Part shown: positions 42,293 through 52,600 of the stretch, piece by piece
How the letters are laid out: each line of letters begins with the position of its first letter
Numbering within the stretch: position 1 is the first letter of the stretch
Notes under the pieces: model-generated
What the model was told of the DNA's origin: nothing
What the model saw: only the letters and a program-made list of their open reading frames with translations
Databases searched by the model: none
Translations under genes and position numbers: made by a program
Assembly: GCF_024347495.1 (NCBI RefSeq)
Contig: NZ_AP025491.1
Span: 1,302,001-1,366,000 of the forward strand
Reading direction: 5' to 3'
DNA length: 64,000 nt
From: Vibrio gallaecicus
GTDB taxonomy: Bacteria; Pseudomonadota; Gammaproteobacteria; Enterobacterales; Vibrionaceae

Positions 42293-44020
42293 ATGCCTTC
42301 ATCAAACACGCTGTTTACCCGCTTTAATCAATCTATCGAGGCATATTCGCTCCCTGAAAAATTCACCTTCCCTTTTTACTACGAGCCGCACCCTTTATGT
42401 GAGCTCGCCGCCCAACAGCTGCAAGATCATTTGCTTGAGCAAACAGAGTGGGTTCATGACTTTGGCCTAGAAGAACGCACAGCTTCTGCTAAACAAGAAA
42501 CGTCAGCTAAACATGAAACGAAAGCCACTAAAGAGCGTGGCAAAATGTTTGGCGTCTTGATTGTGAAAAATGAGCAAGGTGAATTCGGGTTTCTTTCGGC
42601 TTTCTCAGGTAAAATTGCTGACCAAAATTTACTTCCAGGCTTTGTGCCACCAGTCTTTGATATGCTAGCTGAAGGCAGTTTTTATCGAGGTCAATTAGCG
42701 GGTGTAACAAAAGTCAGCGACCAATATAAAGCCCTGCTGATAGCCCCTGAATATCTCGCATTAAAAGATCAATTGGCTCAAAACGTTACGCAATCTGAGA
42801 TTGAATTAGAAGCACAGCGCCAGTCCATTATTGAAGGCAGAAAAGAGCGCAAAGCACAGCGTGCAGAAGGCGAAGCTAAACTAGATAAAGACGCGTTACT
42901 TGAGCTTACTGATAAGCTGGGAAAACAAAGTGTTGCAGACAAAAACAAACTTAAGTATCTCAAACTAGATTGGGATAATAGGCTGAAAGCATTAAGTGAT
43001 AAGTTAAGTATTTTCACTGATGAAATAGCACAATTCAAAGAAGAACGTGCTCGTTTGTCGAATGTCTTACAACATAAGCTCTTCCAGCAATACGCTTTTT
43101 TGAACACCCACGGTGACATTAAAGATCTGAATGAGATATTTGTGAATACGCCTAATCAAGTTCCACCAGCAGGCTCTGGCGAATGCGCCGCCCCTAAGCT
43201 GTTGCAGTATGCTTTTTCACACAATTTCACCCCAATTGCGATGGCAGAATTTTGGTGGGGAGCCTCACCTAAATCTGAAGTCCGTAAACATAAAAAATAT
43301 TATGCATCTTGCCAAAGCAAATGTGAGCCAATACTCGGACACATGCTGCAAGGCATTGAGATGGACAGCAACCCACTATTAGAAAACCCTGCGGAAGGCA
43401 AAGATCTCGATATCATTTATCAAGACGATCATATTGTTGTGGTGAACAAGCCTGCCGAGTTTTTATCTGTACCAGGACGTACAATTAAAGATTCAGCGGC
43501 TCTGCGTATTGAGCAGCAATTTACAGATGTGGAAGGACCCTTTGTTATCCACCGATTGGATATGTCGACCTCCGGAATCTTGATTTTTGCATTAACCAAA
43601 CGCGCTAACAAAAGCCTACAAAAACAGTTCATGGCAAGAGAAGTTAAAAAACGCTATGTGGCTTTGGTAGAAGGCGTATTGAGTGATGATGAAGGTTTTA
43701 TCCACTTGCCGCTTAGAGGTGACATTAACGATAGACCAAGACAGATGGTGTGTCACGAGCACGGTAAAGTAGCCGAAACCAAATGGGAAGTGGTTGAACG
43801 ATATGAAGACTCAACCAAAGTTTATTTATACCCAAAAACAGGCCGGACTCATCAGCTACGCGTTCATTGTTCACATACTGAAGGTTTGCATATGCCAATT
43901 AGAGGTGACGATTTATACGGTCATAAATCTAACCGTTTGCACTTACATGCTGAAACCCTTGAAGTTGAACACCCCGTAACAAAAGAGTGGTTAGTCTTTA
44001 AGGTTGAAGAGGATTTCTGA
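42293..44020 (+). CDS. RluA-family pseudouridine synthase with long N-terminal extension
   Basis: A 575-residue protein. The C-terminal 200 residues form the RluA catalytic domain: VIHRLDMSTSGILIFALTKR carries the catalytic Asp, and KTGRTHQLRVHC is the substrate-binding block. An extension of about 360 residues precedes it, with a coiled coil near 165-265 and GSGECAAPKLLQYAF near 290. This long form is common in gammaproteobacteria. Isomerises uridine in rRNA or tRNA; the exact position is not assignable. Ends in a heptamer repeat. Confidence 0.9.
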   Translation: MPSSNTLFTRFNQSIEAYSLPEKFTFPFYYEPHPLCELAAQQLQDHLLEQTEWVHDFGLEERTASAKQETSAKHETKATKERGKMFGVLIVKNEQGEFGFLSAFSGKIADQNLLPGFVPPVFDMLAEGSFYRGQLAGVTKVSDQYKALLIAPEYLALKDQLAQNVTQSEIELEAQRQSIIEGRKERKAQRAEGEAKLDKDALLELTDKLGKQSVADKNKLKYLKLDWDNRLKALSDKLSIFTDEIAQFKEERARLSNVLQHKLFQQYAFLNTHGDIKDLNEIFVNTPNQVPPAGSGECAAPKLLQYAFSHNFTPIAMAEFWWGASPKSEVRKHKKYYASCQSKCEPILGHMLQGIEMDSNPLLENPAEGKDLDIIYQDDHIVVVNKPAEFLSVPGRTIKDSAALRIEQQFTDVEGPFVIHRLDMSTSGILIFALTKRANKSLQKQFMAREVKKRYVALVEGVLSDDEGFIHLPLRGDINDRPRQMVCHEHGKVAETKWEVVERYEDSTKVYLYPKTGRTHQLRVHCSHTEGLHMPIRGDDLYGHKSNRLHLHAETLEVEHPVTKEWLVFKVEEDF

Positions 44021-44094
44021 TTAAGCATTAAGCATTAAGCATTAAGCATTAAGCATTAAGCATTAAGCATTAAGCATTAAGCATTAAGCATTAA
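44020..44094. repeat. heptamer tandem repeat (ATTAAGC)x10
   Basis: Ten perfect copies of ATTAAGC plus ATTAA. The first A is the last base of the pseudouridine-synthase stop codon, so the repeat begins in the stop codon itself. It is followed immediately by a terminator hairpin. Confidence 0.96.
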
Positions 44095-44096
44095 TA

Positions 44097-44127
44097 GTTG
44101 AAATGACTATGTCTGTCATTTCAACTT
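44097..44127 (+). terminator. terminator after the RluA-family gene
   Basis: GTTGAAATGAC and GTCATTTCAAC form a perfect 11-bp stem with loop TATGTCT, followed by TTCTTT. It lies directly after the heptamer repeat. Confidence 0.75.
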
Positions 44128-44236
44128 CTTTCCCACACAGCCTACCCCTTTTGGCTATTTCTGCTCTTATCTTGCACTAAATCAAACTGCGAACAGTAAA
44201 CGAGACTAGGATAGCCCGCTCGTTTTCTATTGAGTT

Positions 44237-44590
44237 ATGACCATGCTACAAGCAGTAACTATTGCGAGCTCTAATGAGCATCAAGCAGCCAACATTCACA
44301 CCATTACTGACCGTAAGCCCAGCCTAAAAACTGCAATGTTGAGCTTGATAGAAGAAGTGAAGACCGAGCTCCCTCTCTATGAGTCCGAGACTTTTATTTG
44401 CGGACCTAAAGGAAGCTGTATTGGCTGTTCTAAAAAACTGCTGGAACTAGTCGACTCTGAATTGGTGTATTGGGAACACAGCATCGCAAGGGGTGAAGCA
44501 CCTAACTTTGAAGAGCTTCGCCGATTTGGCAAGCTGTGCAACAGTGTTAGACGCGGGCTTCAGCGCAATGGGTTACTCAAGAAACGTTAA
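44237..44590 (+). CDS. cysteine-motif protein of unknown function
   Basis: A 117-residue cytoplasmic protein. Two possible ATG starts lie two codons apart (MTM). The central segment CGPKGSCIGCSKKLLELVD contains three cysteines spaced like a metal or Fe-S site, and a further Cys follows in RFGKLCNSVRRGL. The N-terminal 30 residues look disordered. No family recognised; widespread vibrio hypothetical proteins have similar length. Lies alone between the RluA-family gene and the SgrR-like gene. Confidence 0.75.
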   Translation: MTMLQAVTIASSNEHQAANIHTITDRKPSLKTAMLSLIEEVKTELPLYESETFICGPKGSCIGCSKKLLELVDSELVYWEHSIARGEAPNFEELRRFGKLCNSVRRGLQRNGLLKKR

Positions 44591-44613
44591 TCCAAAAGCA
44601 AATCGAAGCATCA

Positions 44614-46446
44614 CTAGTCTGTTGACCATACCCCTTTAAATTCCGGCCATCCCCAATTGGTAATCGCCACATTTTTAAGGATGCCTTGAAAGCGAACCGT
44701 TTGCAGATGATGAAACATGGGCAGCAACCAGTAATCCGAAACCAGAGTTGAAGCGATAGGCTCTAACCTTTCTAAGTAGTCAGATAACTCTACTGATGCT
44801 TTATGATTGTCCAACTGTCGCTTTAACCAATCGCTGTTTAATGGCCCTAACGCCGAATGAAGCACTGGGTCATTCATGAGCCATGAAAAAAGTGACGAAG
44901 GTGCATTATCGTCTAAGTTTAAATTACACAGCACCAAGTCTTCAGTTAACTCATTAGCTTGTGAACGCTGCGCTAATTCTCGATAACTGTAAGTATTCAC
45001 TTCCACTTCTACTCCATATCTTTTCAAGATATCCGAAATACTTATTGCACAGCGATATAACGCGTAATAGTCATAAACAGCAATCGACAGTTGCTTAGGA
45101 ATATCGACAGCATTCGATGGAGATCGGTGTATTTTTTGCCACTTAGGAAGAATATTATCGGCATATTCAACGCTAAATGTCCCCTTGTTCGCTTCCAATT
45201 GAGACTGAATAGCGTCGGAGCTGACAATTTGAGCGAGGTACTTTCTTTGCTCATGCGTTAAAGGTACCTTTTCCGTCGTCTGGTTAAATAAGATAAACAA
45301 GCACCCGTCTTCAACTCTACTGTATTGCTCATCACTCTCAGAAGAAGCAAGATCTGTATCCGTCTTCCCTAATTGATGAAAACAGGCTGAGTTTTGCTCA
45401 GAAGACACCTGCATTTGGCTGTCATCAAAACGGGCAGAGCCTGTCATTGATTCCTCAAATTGCCAAATGGTGACTTCATCCGTAAGCGAACGGCAGCCGT
45501 AGTAATGATCAAACGCAGCCAGTTTAAGCCTGTCGTGATTTCGCTCCACGATCCTAAATGGTCCGGTACCAATAATATGTTGGGGCGCTGTTTTATGTTG
45601 ATGGACTGATTTATGTTGGGAGGCAACTTTATGTTGAGGTACAGCTTTCACGGCTTTGCGAGTCACTTGCTCCACTGGTTGAATGGAATACTTCACGCCC
45701 GCTAATAAACCCGCAAACCCTTTATCCGCTTTCGATAACTTAAAGCATAGTTGCAGTGGTTGCTCACTGTATACCGACTCAACATGCTCAAGCTCAGCCT
45801 GATAAAAAGACAATTCCTTTAGTGCATTAAAAAGAGCAACCAGCTGCTTGGCTTCTATAGTTTGCCCATCATGAAAAGTTAAGCCCGGTCTAAGGTAGAA
45901 GATCCACAAATAACGCTCAGAATCATACTGCCAATGATGCGCCAATTCAGGCTCAAGCTTCCCTTCCGAATTGCAACTGGCTAAGCAACTGAATACTTGT
46001 CTTAATAGAAAGCGTTCACTACTGCGCTGGATATGGTGGGGAAAAAGATCTTCAAATTTACGCTTGTAAGTGAGCTGGACATGCAATAATCCTTCACGCA
46101 TGGTCGCGCCAGATGTTTCTTGCAATAGAGAACCAAACACGCTGCGGTCTCCATCAAGAATAGAAAGTGCTTTCTCGTACTTTCCCTCTTCAATAAATTT
46201 CGCGGCAATATGCTGTTTTAAGCCAAGCATTGAATATCGCAACGTTAAATTGGAACGCTGGTTTCGCCCAGGTTTCGGTTCCCAAATAATCCATTCTTCT
46301 TGATGCATTTTTCCTAATAACGTTCGAGCATGCCTTAAGCTTGTAAAAAGTAACTCGGCAATTTCAGGCAGAGTCACACTCACCTTCACTTCGGCTTCTA
46401 AACTCTCCAGCCTCAGGTAGTAACGCATTAAATTTAAATCTGACAA
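44614..46446 (-). CDS. SgrR-like transcriptional regulator
   Basis: A 610-residue protein. The N-terminal SgrR-type winged helix (residues 10-75, EIAELLFTSLRHARTLLGKM) precedes a periplasmic-binding-protein-like effector domain of the SBP_5 family (RQVFSCLASCNSEGKLEPEL, then AHHWQYDSERYLWIFYLRPG; GTGPFRIVERNHDRLKL). A His/Lys/Gln-rich repeat near 265-295 (QHKVASQHKSVHQHKTAPQH) is an unusual low-complexity insert. The start is TTG with GAAGG upstream, or an ATG six codons later. E. coli SgrR senses glucose-phosphate stress; the effector here is unknown. Confidence 0.87.
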   Translation of the reverse strand: MSDLNLMRYYLRLESLEAEVKVSVTLPEIAELLFTSLRHARTLLGKMHQEEWIIWEPKPGRNQRSNLTLRYSMLGLKQHIAAKFIEEGKYEKALSILDGDRSVFGSLLQETSGATMREGLLHVQLTYKRKFEDLFPHHIQRSSERFLLRQVFSCLASCNSEGKLEPELAHHWQYDSERYLWIFYLRPGLTFHDGQTIEAKQLVALFNALKELSFYQAELEHVESVYSEQPLQLCFKLSKADKGFAGLLAGVKYSIQPVEQVTRKAVKAVPQHKVASQHKSVHQHKTAPQHIIGTGPFRIVERNHDRLKLAAFDHYYGCRSLTDEVTIWQFEESMTGSARFDDSQMQVSSEQNSACFHQLGKTDTDLASSESDEQYSRVEDGCLFILFNQTTEKVPLTHEQRKYLAQIVSSDAIQSQLEANKGTFSVEYADNILPKWQKIHRSPSNAVDIPKQLSIAVYDYYALYRCAISISDILKRYGVEVEVNTYSYRELAQRSQANELTEDLVLCNLNLDDNAPSSLFSWLMNDPVLHSALGPLNSDWLKRQLDNHKASVELSDYLERLEPIASTLVSDYWLLPMFHHLQTVRFQGILKNVAITNWGWPEFKGVWSTD

Positions 46447-46630
46447 ATGGTGAACCTTCTAATAACAAGTCGTTCCGCTTTATGGCTATTGTAATAGAAA
46501 TTAGCCATGTATCTTTAATAAAGCCAAAAAATAGGAACAATTAATTATTTTAATCTCTGTTTTTATCATCCTATTTATTAATCATAATACTTCCATACCA
46601 AGCCACCACTCCTGATAAAGAGTAATGATT

Positions 46631-46756
46631 ATGAAGATACGAACTGAAAAATCAGAACTGAATAAACACTATTTACTCCGTCTTAAATCGGCTAAAACGC
46701 AATTTGAGAAAGAGGCGCTTAAAGCACTCATCCAACTATGTCAGTGGAGTAATTAG
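46631..46756 (+). CDS. small helical protein, 41 codons
   Basis: MKIRTEKSELNKHYLLRLKS, then AKTQFEKEALKALIQLCQWSN and a TAG stop. An in-frame ATG two codons upstream is possible. Strongly helix-forming and charged, with regular codon use; the upstream ribosome site (AAAGAG) is modest. It lies in the 700-base gap between sgrR-like and rimK genes. No family recognised, but it looks like a real small protein rather than chance. Confidence 0.45.
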   Translation: MKIRTEKSELNKHYLLRLKSAKTQFEKEALKALIQLCQWSN

Positions 46757-47144
46757 TACACTGAGAGACTTAAGATTAAGTGAGGCGAGGAATACCGTTT
46801 ATGCTCCTACCCCCAATATGAGTTAGGACTCGGCTCACTTTCCCTTCAAAAACACCTTAAAACTCCCCGTACCAATAACTCAAACACTCGATAAAAAAAC
46901 ATTGTCGAATCGACAAAATTTATTCGTTTTCCTAAATTCAGCAAAAGCCTTAAGGTGCGCTCCTAAGCCGAGAAGGGAGCAAGAAATAACCCTCTCCTAA
47001 CTTGGAAACAGATATTAATAAGCAGAGTTAAATAGGCGAAGTTCCAACCATGAACACGCCCATACACTGTTTAAACACGAATGATTTATTACAAAACATT
47101 TTTTATTTCGCAGTTACCAACCGGGTATTTACTAAGGAAACGCC
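46757..47144. other. rimK upstream region
   Basis: About 390 bases without a supported gene. TTGTCGA-A-TCGACAA at 46902-46916 is a perfect 7-1-7 inverted repeat and a possible operator. A frame from 47050 runs into rimK out of frame and is not credible. Confidence 0.35.
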
Positions 47145-48050
47145 ATGCGTATCGCAATTCTTTCTCGTAACGAAAATCTATACTCTACTTCTCGCTTAAA
47201 AGCGGCTGGAGAAGCTCGTGGTCATCAGGTCGATGTTATCGACACGCTGCACTGTGATATAGATATCGCGAGTAACAATCCGAAGATTCGCTACATGGGT
47301 GAAGAGCTACCTCAATACGATGCAGTTATCCCACGTATTGGTGCTTCTATTACCTTTTACGGTACTGCAGTTGTACGCCAATTCGAAATGATGGGCACTT
47401 TTTGTATTAATGAATCCGTAGCAATTAGCCGTTCACGCGACAAACTACGCTCGCTACAGCTATTGTCTCGTAAAGGTATTGGCTTACCAAAAACAGGGTT
47501 CGCTAGCCGCCCAGACAAGATTCAAGACTTAATCAAAAACGTAGGTGGTGCGCCACTTGTGATTAAGCTTCTTGAAGGTACGCAAGGTATCGGCGTTGTT
47601 CTAGCAGAAACAAACAAAGCAGCTGAAAGCGTTATTGAAGCGTTCATGGGGCTTAAAGCGAACATCTTGGTTCAAGAGTTCATTGAAGAAGCAAATGGTG
47701 CTGATATCCGCTGCTTCGTAGTTGGCAACAAAGTAATCGCAGCAATGAAACGCCAAGCAGGTGAAGGTGAGTTCCGCTCTAACCTGCACCGTGGTGGTAC
47801 TGCGCAACTGGTTAAACTAACCAAAGAAGAACGTGCGACGGCAATTAATGCTGCGAAGATCATGGGGTTAAACCTATGTGGTGTAGATATTCTACAATCT
47901 AAGAATGGACCAGTAGTAATGGAAGTAAACTCTTCACCTGGTTTAGAAGGCATTGAGAAAGCAACGGGCAAAGACGTTGCTGACATGATTTTCGAATTTA
48001 TCGAAAAAAACGCAAAGCCAAATGCGAACCGTACTCGCGGTAAAGGCTGA
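47145..48050 (+). CDS. rimK: RimK: ribosomal protein S6--L-glutamate ligase
   Basis: A 301-residue ATP-grasp ligase that adds glutamate residues to the C-terminus of ribosomal protein S6. Signatures: [72 protein letters not shown] and [19 protein letters not shown]. Length matches E. coli RimK (300). It is followed after 32 bases by the RimB-type protease gene, the standard pair. Confidence 0.96.
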   Translation: MRIAILSRNENLYSTSRLKAAGEARGHQVDVIDTLHCDIDIASNNPKIRYMGEELPQYDAVIPRIGASITFYGTAVVRQFEMMGTFCINESVAISRSRDKLRSLQLLSRKGIGLPKTGFASRPDKIQDLIKNVGGAPLVIKLLEGTQGIGVVLAETNKAAESVIEAFMGLKANILVQEFIEEANGADIRCFVVGNKVIAAMKRQAGEGEFRSNLHRGGTAQLVKLTKEERATAINAAKIMGLNLCGVDILQSKNGPVVMEVNSSPGLEGIEKATGKDVADMIFEFIEKNAKPNANRTRGKG

Positions 48051-48082
48051 TTGAACACCGTTAACTCATGATTGGAAAGAAA

Positions 48083-48517
48083 ATGAACAATAAAATGATC
48101 ATAGGGAATACTGAAGCATTATGCTTACCTGAGTTAGGGATTGCTCGTTTACATACTCGTGTTGATACGGGTGCAAAAACATCTTCACTGCATGTAGACA
48201 ATATTGTCTGCTTGAAAGAAGACGGTGAAAAGTACGTTGAATTCGATTTACACCCAGATATCTATCATTTAGAAGAAACGGTGCGTTGTAAAAGTAAGTT
48301 AAAGGCGAGCAGAAAGATTAAATCATCGAATGGTGAATCTGAACATCGCTGCGTGATTGAAACCATGCTAGAAATTGGCGGAAAACAGTGGCCTATCGAT
48401 ATTACATTGAGCAACCGTCAAGATATGACTTACATGATGCTGCTTGGCAGACAAGGGATGAGCGATAAAGTGATCGTTGATCCAAATGAGTCATTCTTGC
48501 TTCGCAGCGACAGTTAA
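48083..48517 (+). CDS. rimB: RimB: retropepsin-like ATP-dependent zinc protease family
   Basis: The ATG with GGAAAG 5 bases upstream is preferred over an earlier ATG without a ribosome site, giving 144 residues. The RLHTRVDTGAKTSSLHV block contains the aspartic-protease DTGA motif of the RimB (DUF785) family, followed by MMLLGRQGM. In the Pseudomonas rim pathway, RimB acts with RimK to remove or limit glutamate additions on S6. The gene lies directly after rimK and before a strong terminator. Confidence 0.85.
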   Translation: MNNKMIIGNTEALCLPELGIARLHTRVDTGAKTSSLHVDNIVCLKEDGEKYVEFDLHPDIYHLEETVRCKSKLKASRKIKSSNGESEHRCVIETMLEIGGKQWPIDITLSNRQDMTYMMLLGRQGMSDKVIVDPNESFLLRSDS

Positions 48518-48589
48518 TTCGGCATAATCTGGGTAAGCTGATGCTCCACAAAAGCTTACCCCATGAGAGATGATTGCCCAATTAAAAAT

Positions 48590-48619
48590 GGCGAACCATT
48601 ATATGGTTCGCCTTTTTTT
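48590..48619 (+). terminator. intrinsic terminator after rimK-rimB
   Basis: GGCGAACCAT and ATGGTTCGCC form a perfect 10-bp stem around TAT, followed by seven T residues. This is the clearest terminator in the window. Confidence 0.93.
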
Positions 48620-48651
48620 ATTCTTAATTTCACTGTCTAGCTTTTGTCTGG

Positions 48652-49425
48652 TTATCGAGATTTAAAAGCAAGCGACCACATATATTTCACCAAGCTTTTC
48701 GATTTTATTTTTGTCACTCGCCAGTGGGTAACAGGGCTCCGCGGAGCGCTTTCCATTAAGTGTGTAAATGCTTGTTCAGTTAATTGAATTTGCACACCAT
48801 GCGCCGCAAGTAAAGTATCCACCTCTAGTTTAAAAATACGTTCTACGGATATTCGGTACTGATTCGGATGAAAAATTGGAAATGGTGGGATCAATTTTTT
48901 CTTCACTTCAACCATTAAGTCAGCCACATAAGCAATCTTATGCGAAGGGCAATACACGGTTAAGTCACGGTCAGTATGACCTGGAGTTTCAAGTACCTGC
49001 CACTCTAAAAATTCAGGAATAGCATCACCATCTTCTAACGTGAAATCCGGCTTCAACTTGCGTGAATACCACAAGTTCGCTTTGGGCTTCCCCAATCGGT
49101 TTGCCATCCACCGAGCCAAAGCCAAGTCAGTTAAATGCATTAGAAACCCATCCCAACCGTGGTACCAATCTTTATCTCGCTTGGCTGCGACCAGTCGGCA
49201 TCCAGTCAAAGCTCTCAATTTATGCGCAGCGCCCGCATGGTCAGGGTGCATGTGAGTAACCACCACAGTGTGTAGATCACTAAAAGGCCGATCTAAGTTC
49301 GATTCAATGAAGTCTTTTAGGTGAGGTATATCCGCTCGACATGCTCCATCTAGAAGTAATAATTTATCGGGATATTCCACCAAATACATGACTTGGATAT
49401 AGCCTTTGATCGTATGAAGTTGCAA
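48652..49425 (-). CDS. MBL-fold metallo-hydrolase
   Basis: The start is placed at a TTG with AAGGA 6 bases upstream (LQLHTIKGYIQVMYLVEYPD), giving 257 residues; the frame stays open another 43 codons without a better site. The metallo-beta-lactamase motif THMHPDHAG is intact (HxHxDH), followed by LETPGHTDRDL and VADLMVE. Uses two metal ions to hydrolyse an unknown ester or thioester; glyoxalase-II-like in fold. Standing alone between rimB and the giant kinase. Confidence 0.86.
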   Translation of the reverse strand: MQLHTIKGYIQVMYLVEYPDKLLLLDGACRADIPHLKDFIESNLDRPFSDLHTVVVTHMHPDHAGAAHKLRALTGCRLVAAKRDKDWYHGWDGFLMHLTDLALARWMANRLGKPKANLWYSRKLKPDFTLEDGDAIPEFLEWQVLETPGHTDRDLTVYCPSHKIAYVADLMVEVKKKLIPPFPIFHPNQYRISVERIFKLEVDTLLAAHGVQIQLTEQAFTHLMESAPRSPVTHWRVTKIKSKSLVKYMWSLAFKSR

Positions 49426-49552
49426 ATCACATCCTTGTAAAAAAGCTAATTTTAACAAACTAGCAACACATGGTCTGACCAGAATATAGCAGAGATATGG
49501 AAATAATGACTTTGCAAAGGTGATTTTAGATACGTTTATTGATACTGATAAC

Positions 49553-49574
49553 AAAAAGCGAGCACAACGCTCGC
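49553..49574 (-). terminator. terminator downstream of the giant hybrid kinase
   Basis: GCGAGC-ACAAC-GCTCGC forms a 6-bp GC-rich stem. On the minus strand it is followed by TTTTTG. It lies 46 bases beyond the kinase stop codon. Confidence 0.75.
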
Positions 49575-49620
49575 CTCTTTCCTATCACTCTACCTTCATT
49601 GGTTTAAACAAATACACTCT

Positions 49621-52600
49621 TTACCCCAAAGTCTCGAACTTACTTTCTATCGACGTGAGCAATTCCAAAGCTTCGTCGAACTCATAGTCTGAAACATACT
49701 TTTCAAGCTTCATCACTTCTTCACTCAGCCCTGTCCCCGTTAATAAGTCCACTAGTGCTTCGCATGTTTCATTAGCATTCATATCGTACCCATCAATTTC
49801 AACCGCTAACTTTCTCATTAAGCTTTGAACCTGAACCATATCGATATTTTGCTGATTGCTTTCAGCTCCTTCTGTATCAGAAGTTCCTTGCGATAACGTA
49901 TTTAAGTAATCAGTAATCACATTCAACGCTTGTATTGCTGCGCTTTCAATTTGATCAAATAGAGCATTGGTTTGGGGATTCATGGTTTGAGTCGATACAA
50001 GAGCATCAGCTTGAGCTTCTGTTTCTAAGAGCGCTAATTCTAGAGCTTCAGTTGCTTCAAAAAGATCAGTACAACTTATGTTGCCTGAAACCCCCTTCAA
50101 GGTATGAGTCACAAGAACAGCTTGAGTAATGTCATCACTTTCCAGTGCTTGTTTAATCTCCTCTACAGAGTTCAGCAACGTTTCACTCACCATGCTTAAG
50201 GCTTTGTTATAGGACTTCAGTCGTCCTCCCATTCTTGCAACTGCACTTTCAACATCGAAGCCTTCTAGAATAGGAAGTTCAGCTTCGGTTTCACTTAATT
50301 CAGATTCTTCCATACCAATAAGCTCTGGCAAGTCACGAGCTTTCGGAGTAATCCATTGGTTTAACACACGGAATAAGACATTCGGATCAATCGGCTTTGC
50401 GACGTGATCATTCATACCCGCGTTCAAGCATTTCTCTTTATCGCTTGCCATTGCATTGGCTGTCATCGCGATGATGGGAAGATCGACCATTTTCAGTTCA
50501 TTTCGTATTTTATCCGTAGCAAGGTAACCATCCATCACAGGCATTTGAATATCCATTAACACCATATCAAACGTGCCATTTTGCACCGCTTCTACCGCTT
50601 CTAAACCATTGTTCGCGATAGTCACATTAAATTGTGCCAGCTCAAGTAGTTCAGTGGCGACTTGCTGATTCACTTCATTATCCTCCACCAGCAATATATC
50701 CGCTCCACGTACACCTTCTATGATGTCTACATCCATCAGGTTAGTTTGGTTAATCGCAATAGGGTTATTTGTCGCTCTATCATCAAACGCATCAGAAATC
50801 GTATCGAATAGGCTGGAGGAAGAAACCGGCTTAGCTAAAAAACCATCTAAGTGAAGCTTTTGCGCTTGTTCTCTTACTTCGTCTTCAGCATATGCCGTTA
50901 CCATGATGACTTTTGGAGATAAAGAGAGCTTAAGCTTTCGAAGGGATTCAATCGTATCGATACCACTCATATGCGGCATCTTGTAATCCATGATCACCAA
51001 GTCATAAGGCTGACCATTCCCATCAGCTTCGGTTAACTCAACGAGAGAAAGCATCCCCGAGCTGACGGCTTCTGCTCGCAGCCCCATAGACTGAGTCATA
51101 CTAATTAAGATATCGCGAGATTCTTCTGAGTCATCCACTATCAAGGTTTTTAAGCCTTGGTAGTCATTGGATAAACGTGGCAATTTCGCATAGGCATTTA
51201 CATCAACTGGCAAGTCAACCGTGAAGAAAAAGGTACTTCCAACACCTTCTGTACTCTCACAGCCAATTTCGCCATCCATCAGCTCAACTAGGTTTTTCGA
51301 AATGGTTAGTCCTAACCCTGTACCACCATATTGCCGCGTTACAGAGCTGTCCGCTTGAGAGAACGCGGTAAATAGGCGCTGCATCTGTTCATCCGTCATT
51401 CCGATTCCAGAATCTTGCACCGTAAAACGAAGCTGAACGGTATTACCCTGGCGGGCAACCAACTCAACTTTTACGACCACTTCCCCTTCTTTTGTAAACT
51501 TCACCGCGTTATTAGCTAAGTTCAGTAAGACTTGACCAATACGCAGAGGATCACCCAATAAAACAGGTGGCACGTCAGGGTCAATCGCAATCAAAAACTC
51601 TAAGTTCTTCTCGCGTGACTTCACGGTCACAATGTTGGAAATATTATCCATTACTCCATCAACAGAAAATGGAATCACTTCTAAATCCAGTTTTCCTGCT
51701 TCAATTTTAGAGAAATCCAAAATATCGTTAATAACGCCCAATAATGAATTTGAGGCATTGAGAATTTTATTGAGATAGTCACCTTGCTTGCGCGTGAGTT
51801 CAGTTTGAAGTGCTAAATAGCTCATACCAATAATGGCATTCATCGGAGTGCGAATTTCATGGCTCATATTGGCTAAGAAATCACTCTTAGATTTGGTTGC
51901 GTCTTCCGCTGTATTTTTGGCTTGCTCTAGGGCATCTTGCGTCGCTTTACGCTGAGTAATATCACGCACTATGCACGTATAAAAAAACTGCTCGCCAATA
52001 ATGGCTTTTGCTGAAGATATTTCTATCGCGACGACACTCCCATCTTTACATTTCGCCAAGTATTCCAGCTCTTTACATACGCTAGGCTCTATAACGGTAT
52101 CTTCAGCAGTATCAATTGGTTTCATTAACATATTGATATTTGCATGGAGTACTTCTAATTTCTGGTAACCAAAAATGCGTTCAGCAGCGGGGCTGAATTC
52201 AACAATATCGCCATTTTCATCCAGTACAATAATGCCATCGATCGCCGTTTCAATAATGCTAGTTAAGCTCAAAGTACGCTCGCGAACACTTTGCTCAAGT
52301 TCTTCATTCGATTTCATTAATACGGTTTGTGTACGCCTGCCTAGCCATAAGCTCAAGCCTGTTAAACCAATGGTTAGAAAAACGGTGAAAGACAGCAAAG
52401 AAACAATCAGGTTTCGAGTAAAGATGTAGCCTTTCAGTGCTTCTTGTTCATCAATTTCCGTTACAAATCCAAACTGGTCGTTTTCTCGCCATACCCAACT
52501 GCCCAGTACCGGAATGCCTCGATAATCTAAATAGCCTTCTCCGCTACTGCCTTTCGTATCACGAATGGCTCCTACATAAGCTTTGGTGAAACGCTCATCA

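Noticed and set aside
46447-46624. An sgrS-like small RNA divergent from the SgrR-like gene
   Set aside because: The E. coli arrangement suggested looking, but no ptsG-pairing region, SgrT-like frame or terminator was visible.
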